Assembly: GCF_000968685.2 (NCBI RefSeq)
Contig: NZ_LAKD02000133.1
Span: 1 to 33,172 of the forward strand
DNA: 33,172 nucleotides
Reading direction: 5' to 3'
Source of the DNA: Streptomyces antioxidans
GTDB taxonomy: Bacteria; Actinomycetota; Actinomycetes; Streptomycetales; Streptomycetaceae
Below are positions 30,460 through 33,172 of this stretch, piece after piece; the stretch's first letter is position 1; the number at the start of each line of letters is the position of its first letter. The notes under the pieces were generated by a model. It was not told the origin of the DNA and searched no databases. It worked only from the letters and a program-made list of their open reading frames with translations. Both the position numbers and the translations under genes were made by a program.

Positions 30460-30471
30460 TCGATATATCGA
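30460..30471. promoter_or_regulatory. Operator-like palindrome before the GH51 gene
   Basis: TCGATATATCGA is a perfect 12-bp A/T-rich palindrome in a G/C-rich leader, lying about 20-30 bases after the predicted transcription start. A repressor bound here would block the GH51 gene. Confidence 0.65.
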
Positions 30472-30495
30472 CCAGCGCTCGTTTCTTCGGACGTG

Positions 30496-30525
30496 ACCGT
30501 AAGATCTCGCCACGGCGTACGTCAA
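30496..30525 (-). promoter_or_regulatory. Predicted promoter of the GH51 gene
   Basis: On the minus strand TTGACG (30520-30525) and TACGGT (30496-30501) are separated by 18 bases, the same -10 class (TAnnnT) as in the sugar operon promoter. It gives a leader of about 55 bases containing the palindrome. Confidence 0.6.
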
Positions 30526-30634
30526 TGGCGCGGCCCGCCGTGGATCGGCCGAAGCGTTCCGGACCACCGGCGCGAGGGCTTCCGGCGATCCCGCCGTCGT
30601 CGTTGCCCCGGCCCCCCAGGCACCTCGCCGCTCG

Positions 30635-31033
30635 CTACGACGGGCGGATGCCGCTGTTGGACAGCCTCAGCCGGAGCTCCCGCTCCTGGTCGCCCGCCAC
30701 CGCGCCCCGCTCGCGCACCTCGAAGGCGCGGGCCAGGACGTCCGCCATCTGCCGCACCTGGAGGGGACCGCCCTGGAGGTCGGCGGTGACGGGGGCCGTC
30801 AGGGAGGCCGGGCGCGGCTCCGCGCGTGGGTCGGCGACCTCGAAGACGGACGTCCACACCGTGGGCCGCCCCTCCCCCGCGTCCTGCGGAAGATCCGCGG
30901 TCGCCTGGTCGGACGCGTACGCCGTGCGCAGCACGCCGAAGACGGTTTCGGCGTCGTCCCGCGAGATTCCGCTCACCGCCACCAGCACCTGCGAGGCGGA
31001 CCGAGGCTGTTCCGGACCGGCCGTCGTGGACAT
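30635..31033 (-). CDS. Conserved hypothetical protein, 132 residues
   Basis: This small soluble protein of unknown function contains SASQVLVAVSGISRDDAETV, VFGVLRTAYASDQ, PTVWTSVFEVAD, RPASLTAPVTADLQGGPLQV and GDQERELRLRL. No signal peptide, membrane segment or catalytic motif is visible. The two-layer alternation suggests a small alpha/beta domain. Similar proteins are remembered only as streptomycete hypotheticals. The ATG at 31033 follows GGAGGAAAGG on the minus strand. It lies downstream of a 14-bp-stem terminator (31148-31180), and a palindrome ATCACC-C-GGTGAT (31100-31112) 67 bases upstream may be its control site. The 200 bases after its stop up to the GH51 start contain only that gene's promoter. 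Confidence 0.7.
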   Translation of the reverse strand: MSTTAGPEQPRSASQVLVAVSGISRDDAETVFGVLRTAYASDQATADLPQDAGEGRPTVWTSVFEVADPRAEPRPASLTAPVTADLQGGPLQVRQMADVLARAFEVRERGAVAGDQERELRLRLSNSGIRPS

Positions 31034-31099
31034 GGGGCCACCTTTCCTCCGTCGCTCCGAGCTCTTTCGGCTCCCCGGGTACCCGCCCGCCCCCGACCC

Positions 31100-31112
31100 A
31101 TCACCCGGTGAT
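31100..31112. promoter_or_regulatory. Small palindrome upstream of the hypothetical gene
   Basis: ATCACCCGGTGAT has 6-bp arms around one C and is followed by two CGTGACC copies (31114-31128). Its location between terminator and gene start suits an operator, but size and family are unknown. Confidence 0.35.
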
Positions 31113-31147
31113 CCGTGACCCCGTGACCTCGTGTGCGATGAGCCGGG

Positions 31148-31180
31148 ACCGCCCCTGCCACACGGGGTGGCAGGGGCGGT
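31148..31180. terminator. Terminator downstream of the MDR oxidoreductase
   Basis: Perfect 14-bp arms (ACCGCCCCTGCCAC / GTGGCAGGGGCGGT) surround a five-base loop. It lies 69 bases past the oxidoreductase stop, beyond the stop-codon repeat array, and separates that gene from the small hypothetical. Confidence 0.85.
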
Positions 31181-31201
31181 CGAACCGTCGGCCCTTCGAA
31201 G

Positions 31202-31259
31202 ACTCAGTCCTCCAAGACTCAGTCCTCCAAAGCTCAGTCCTCGCAGACTCAGTCCTCGA
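31202..31259 (-). repeat. Four in-frame 15-bp copies of an oxidoreductase stop region
   Basis: Units start at 31202, 31217, 31232 and 31247, exactly 15 bases apart. On the minus strand each carries GAGGACTGA, the last two codons and stop of the oxidoreductase gene. The unit length is five codons, so all four TGA codons are in the same frame. The variable six bases between units differ slightly. Confidence 0.92.
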
Positions 31260-32268
31260 CGGCGACGATCATCTTGCCGGTGTTCTCCCCCCGGAGCATC
31301 CCGAGGAAGGCGTCCACCGCGTTCTCCACACCCTTGATGACCGTCTCGCGGTAGTGCAGCTTGCCCTCGCGGATCCAGCCGCCGACCTCCTGGAAGAACT
31401 GCTCCTGAAGGTGCTGGTGGTCCCCGACCAGCATGCCCTGGATCCGCAGCCGCTTGCCGATGACCATCGCGAGGTTGCGCGGGGCGGGGGTCGGCTCGGT
31501 GGCGTTGTACTGCGAGATCATGCCGCAGACGGTGATCCGGCCGTGCACCTTGAGGCGGCTGATGGCGGCCTCAAGGTGTTCACCGCCGACGTTGTCGAAG
31601 TAGACGTCGATCCCGTCCGGCGCGGCCGCCTTCAGCTGCTCGGCGACCGGGCCGTCCTTGTAGTTGAACGCCGCGTCGAAGCCGTACTCGTCGAGCAGCA
31701 CCCGGACCTTCTCATCCGAACCGGCGCTGCCGATCACCCGCGAGGCGCCCTTGAGCTTGGCGATCTGGCCGACCTCACTGCCGACCGCGCCCGCCGCGCC
31801 CGAGACGAAGACCGCGTCGCCCTCCTTGAAGGAGGCGACCTCAAGCAACCCCGAGTAGGCGGTGAGGCCGGGCATGCCGAGCACCCCGAGGTAGGCGGGG
31901 AGCGGGGCGATCTCGGGGTCGACCTTGACGGCGCTCTTGGCGTCCACCGTCGCGTACTCACGCCAGCCGCCGAAGTGCAGGACGTGGTCGCCGACGGAGA
32001 TGCCCTCCGCGTTGGAGGCGACGACCTTGCCGACCGCGCCGCCTCCCATCGGCTGGTCCAGTTCGTACGGCGGCGCGTACGACTTCACGTCGTTCATGCG
32101 CCCGCGCATGTACGGGTCCACCGACATGTAGAGATTGCGCACCAGCGCCCGCCCGGGGCCCGGCTCGGACACCGGGGTCTCGCGCAGCGCGAAGTCCTCC
32201 GGCTTGGGCCACCCCTGGGGGCGGGCGACCAGGTGCCATTCACGGCCGGTGGTGGGGATGACGGACAT
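31249..32268 (-). CDS. NADP-dependent MDR-family oxidoreductase (alkenal/quinone reductase type)
   Basis: The 339-residue zinc-independent medium-chain reductase belongs to the leukotriene B4 dehydrogenase/YncB/CurA group, which reduces alpha,beta-unsaturated carbonyls or quinones with NADPH. Motifs are NLYMSVDPYMRGRMND (45-60), the nucleotide-binding VSGAAGAVGSEVGQIAKLKG near 157-176, YFDNVGGEHLEAAI and ITVCGMISQYN. The ATG at 32268 gives MSVIPTTGREWHLV, standard for the group, with a GGAG-type site upstream. It is divergent from a MarR gene, with an operator covering its promoter, so induction by reactive carbonyl or phenolic compounds is likely. Confidence 0.92.
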   Translation of the reverse strand: MSVIPTTGREWHLVARPQGWPKPEDFALRETPVSEPGPGRALVRNLYMSVDPYMRGRMNDVKSYAPPYELDQPMGGGAVGKVVASNAEGISVGDHVLHFGGWREYATVDAKSAVKVDPEIAPLPAYLGVLGMPGLTAYSGLLEVASFKEGDAVFVSGAAGAVGSEVGQIAKLKGASRVIGSAGSDEKVRVLLDEYGFDAAFNYKDGPVAEQLKAAAPDGIDVYFDNVGGEHLEAAISRLKVHGRITVCGMISQYNATEPTPAPRNLAMVIGKRLRIQGMLVGDHQHLQEQFFQEVGGWIREGKLHYRETVIKGVENAVDAFLGMLRGENTGKMIVAVED

Positions 32269-32286
32269 GGAAGGGGCCTCTCCTAC

Positions 32287-32303
32287 GTTTCAGCAGATGA
32301 AAC
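32287..32303. promoter_or_regulatory. MarR-type operator
   Basis: GTTTCAGCAGATGAAAC has perfect 6-bp arms (GTTTCA / TGAAAC) around five bases, the size and form of MarR-family sites. It covers the predicted transcription start of the oxidoreductase. A second, weaker TTTCATG-like half site lies at 32321-32327. Confidence 0.78.
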
Positions 32304-32304
32304 A

Positions 32305-32334
32305 ATCATGCTGCTGGATATTTCATGTTGTCAA
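32305..32334 (-). promoter_or_regulatory. Promoter of the MDR oxidoreductase
   Basis: On the minus strand a consensus TTGACA (32329-32334) and CATGAT (32305-32310, four of six matches to TATAAT) are 18 bases apart. The operator at 32287-32303 lies immediately downstream, as expected for repression. Confidence 0.7.
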
Positions 32335-32355
32335 GTAAATGGGTACCCTGATGGC

Positions 32356-32784
32356 ATGACGTCCCCCATCGACCCGCTGACCCTCGAAGTCGTCGAGCTC
32401 ATCGGCACCATCGTGGCCCGCTACTACGAGGAATACGAGGAGGCGGCGGCCAAGCACTCCCTGACCGGGGCACAGGCCCGGGTGCTGGGCCTGCTGACCG
32501 GCGGTCCGACGCCGATGCGACGGCTGGCCCAGCAGCTGAAGTGCGAGCCGTCCAACGTCACCGGGATCGTGGACCGCCTGGAGTCGCGCGGCCTCGCCGA
32601 GCGCCGCCTCGACCCGGCCGACCGCCGGGTCAAGCTGGCCGCCGCCACGGAGGCGGGCCGCGAGACCTCCCAGCGGCTCCGGGGCTCACTCGACTTCGCG
32701 CGCGAACCGCTGGCGGAGCTTACGGAGGAGGAGCGGACGGTGCTGCGCGACCTGCTCAAACGCATGCTGGGCGCCACGCCGTAG
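32356..32784 (+). CDS. MarR family transcriptional regulator
   Basis: The 142-residue winged-helix regulator contains HSLTGAQARVLGLL, MRRLAQQLKCEPSNVTGIVD (recognition region about 55-78) and the wing LAERRLDPADRRVKLAA with the Asp-x-x-Asp/Arg pattern of MarR proteins. It is divergent from the MDR oxidoreductase and most probably represses it and itself at the GTTTCA-N5-TGAAAC site. The ATG at 32356 (MTSPIDPLTLEVV) has no convincing ribosome site. TACCCT at 32344-32349, seven bases before the ATG, could be a -10 giving a leaderless transcript. An upstream ATG in the operator region is rejected. Confidence 0.88.
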   Translation: MTSPIDPLTLEVVELIGTIVARYYEEYEEAAAKHSLTGAQARVLGLLTGGPTPMRRLAQQLKCEPSNVTGIVDRLESRGLAERRLDPADRRVKLAAATEAGRETSQRLRGSLDFAREPLAELTEEERTVLRDLLKRMLGATP

Positions 32785-32787
32785 GGA

Positions 32788-32804
32788 CCGCGGCCGCGCC
32801 GCGG
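32788..32804 (+). terminator. Possible hairpin after the MarR gene
   Basis: CCGCGG occurs at 32788-32793 and 32799-32804 around CCGCG, forming a 6-bp stem four bases past the stop. There is no T-run, so support is limited. Confidence 0.35.
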
Positions 32805-32848
32805 GGCATCGCCGGGGCGCCCGGCTGCGGGTGGGTGTCCCGTGGGTC

Positions 32849-33172
32849 TTCCCCTCCCCGCCCCTTCCCACTACCAGGGGCTCCGCCCCTGGACCCCGAG
32901 GCAGAACCCCACCACGCGGCGGCGGAGCCGATCGACACAGCGAGAAGGGGACCCCGATCGGAACCTGCGGCGGAACCCCGGCCCGGGACCTGGAAGCGGG
33001 AGCCCCGGAGCCGGAACCTTGAGCAAACCTCCGGTCCGGGGTCCAGGGGCGAACCCCCGACCCGATGCCCGAGAGACCCACCCCGGCCCAGGGGGCCAGG
33101 GGCGAAGCCCCGGAGCGGGGGCCGGGGCGGAGCCCCATTCGGGGTCCCCGGGGCGGAGCCCCGGTCCGGGGG
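32849..33172. repeat. Intergenic block of dispersed C-rich element and GGGGC-NNN-GCCCC hairpins
   Basis: No gene is seen from 32785 to the window end (388 bases). The block contains a second copy of the C-rich element (32849-32869). A perfect hairpin CCAGGGGC-TCC-GCCCCTGG follows (32874-32892), then the CCACGCGGCGG...ATCGACACAGC element (32912-32942). Three more GGGGC-NNN-GCCCC hairpins lie at 33099-33111, 33124-33136 and 33150-33162. Intervening sequence is G/C-rich and reads like worn copies of the same parts. It may be a transcription-stopping region or a graveyard of intergenic elements. Confidence 0.65.

Noticed and set aside
28854..31118. A 754-codon plus-strand open frame opposite GH51
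   Set aside because: The GH51 catalytic motifs are on the minus strand. The plus translation is Val/Gly/Asp-rich without recognisable domains.
1..33172. Secondary-metabolite gene cluster around FabD/FabH/ACP/FabF
   Set aside because: The set is the primary fatty-acid locus with FasR. There is no ketoreductase, cyclase, chain-length factor, tailoring gene or modular synthase nearby.

Overview
The window is chromosomal DNA from a high-GC actinomycete, almost certainly a Streptomyces. Supporting signs are the very high GC content, frequent GTG starts, short coding overlaps (ATGA/GTGA), G+C-biased third codon positions, and the fasR-fabD-fabH-acpP-fabF locus in its usual Streptomyces order. No rRNA, tRNA, CRISPR array, integrase or transposase was seen, so this looks like ordinary chromosome core passing into a sugar-utilisation region.

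Layout. 1-126 is the tail of a serine hydrolase (beta-lactamase-like). 265-981 (-) is a pirin. 1121-6085 (+) is the fatty-acid initiation and elongation locus: FasR activator, FabD, FabH, ACP and FabF. 6205-7719 (-) holds a hydroxyacid-dehydrogenase-like protein and a DUF3145 protein. 8045-9031 (+) is an SGNH-hydrolase lipoprotein. 9295-11946 (-) is a PA14-containing GH3 glycosidase, divergent from a TetR regulator (12069-12674). 12755-14764 (-) holds a secreted DUF6299 protein and an MFS transporter; the latter is divergent from a DUF5937/ArsR-type regulator (14867-15844). 15992-16954 (+) is an erythromycin-esterase-like protein behind a SoxR/MerR-type promoter.

17171-25678 (+) reads as one sugar operon: an enolase-superfamily acid-sugar dehydratase, a zinc sugar/polyol dehydrogenase, a TIM-barrel-like protein of unknown function, a ChvE/GguA/GguB-type sugar ABC transporter and a Tat-exported aldose 1-epimerase. 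It has a strong promoter, two candidate operators and a 14-bp-stem terminator at the far end. The gene set suggests oxidative, non-phosphorylative catabolism of an aldose: mutarotase, dehydrogenase, dehydratase, then an aldolase not obviously present. The GH51 arabinofuranosidase at 28926-30434 (-) makes L-arabinose one candidate sugar. The rest of the right side holds a secreted pyroglutamyl-peptidase-like protein whose catalytic Cys looks replaced by Ser, an NmrA-like NAD(P)-binding protein, an EI24 membrane protein, a small conserved hypothetical, and a divergent MDR oxidoreductase/MarR pair with a clear operator.

The most unusual non-coding signal is a set of short tandem arrays that overlap stop codons and repeat the sequence around the stop (126-167, 6152-6207, 13404-13537, 31202-31259, and more weakly 12669-12750). 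A separate family of dispersed G/C-rich intergenic elements recurs at 198-218, 7175-7212, 9032-9294 and 32849-33172.
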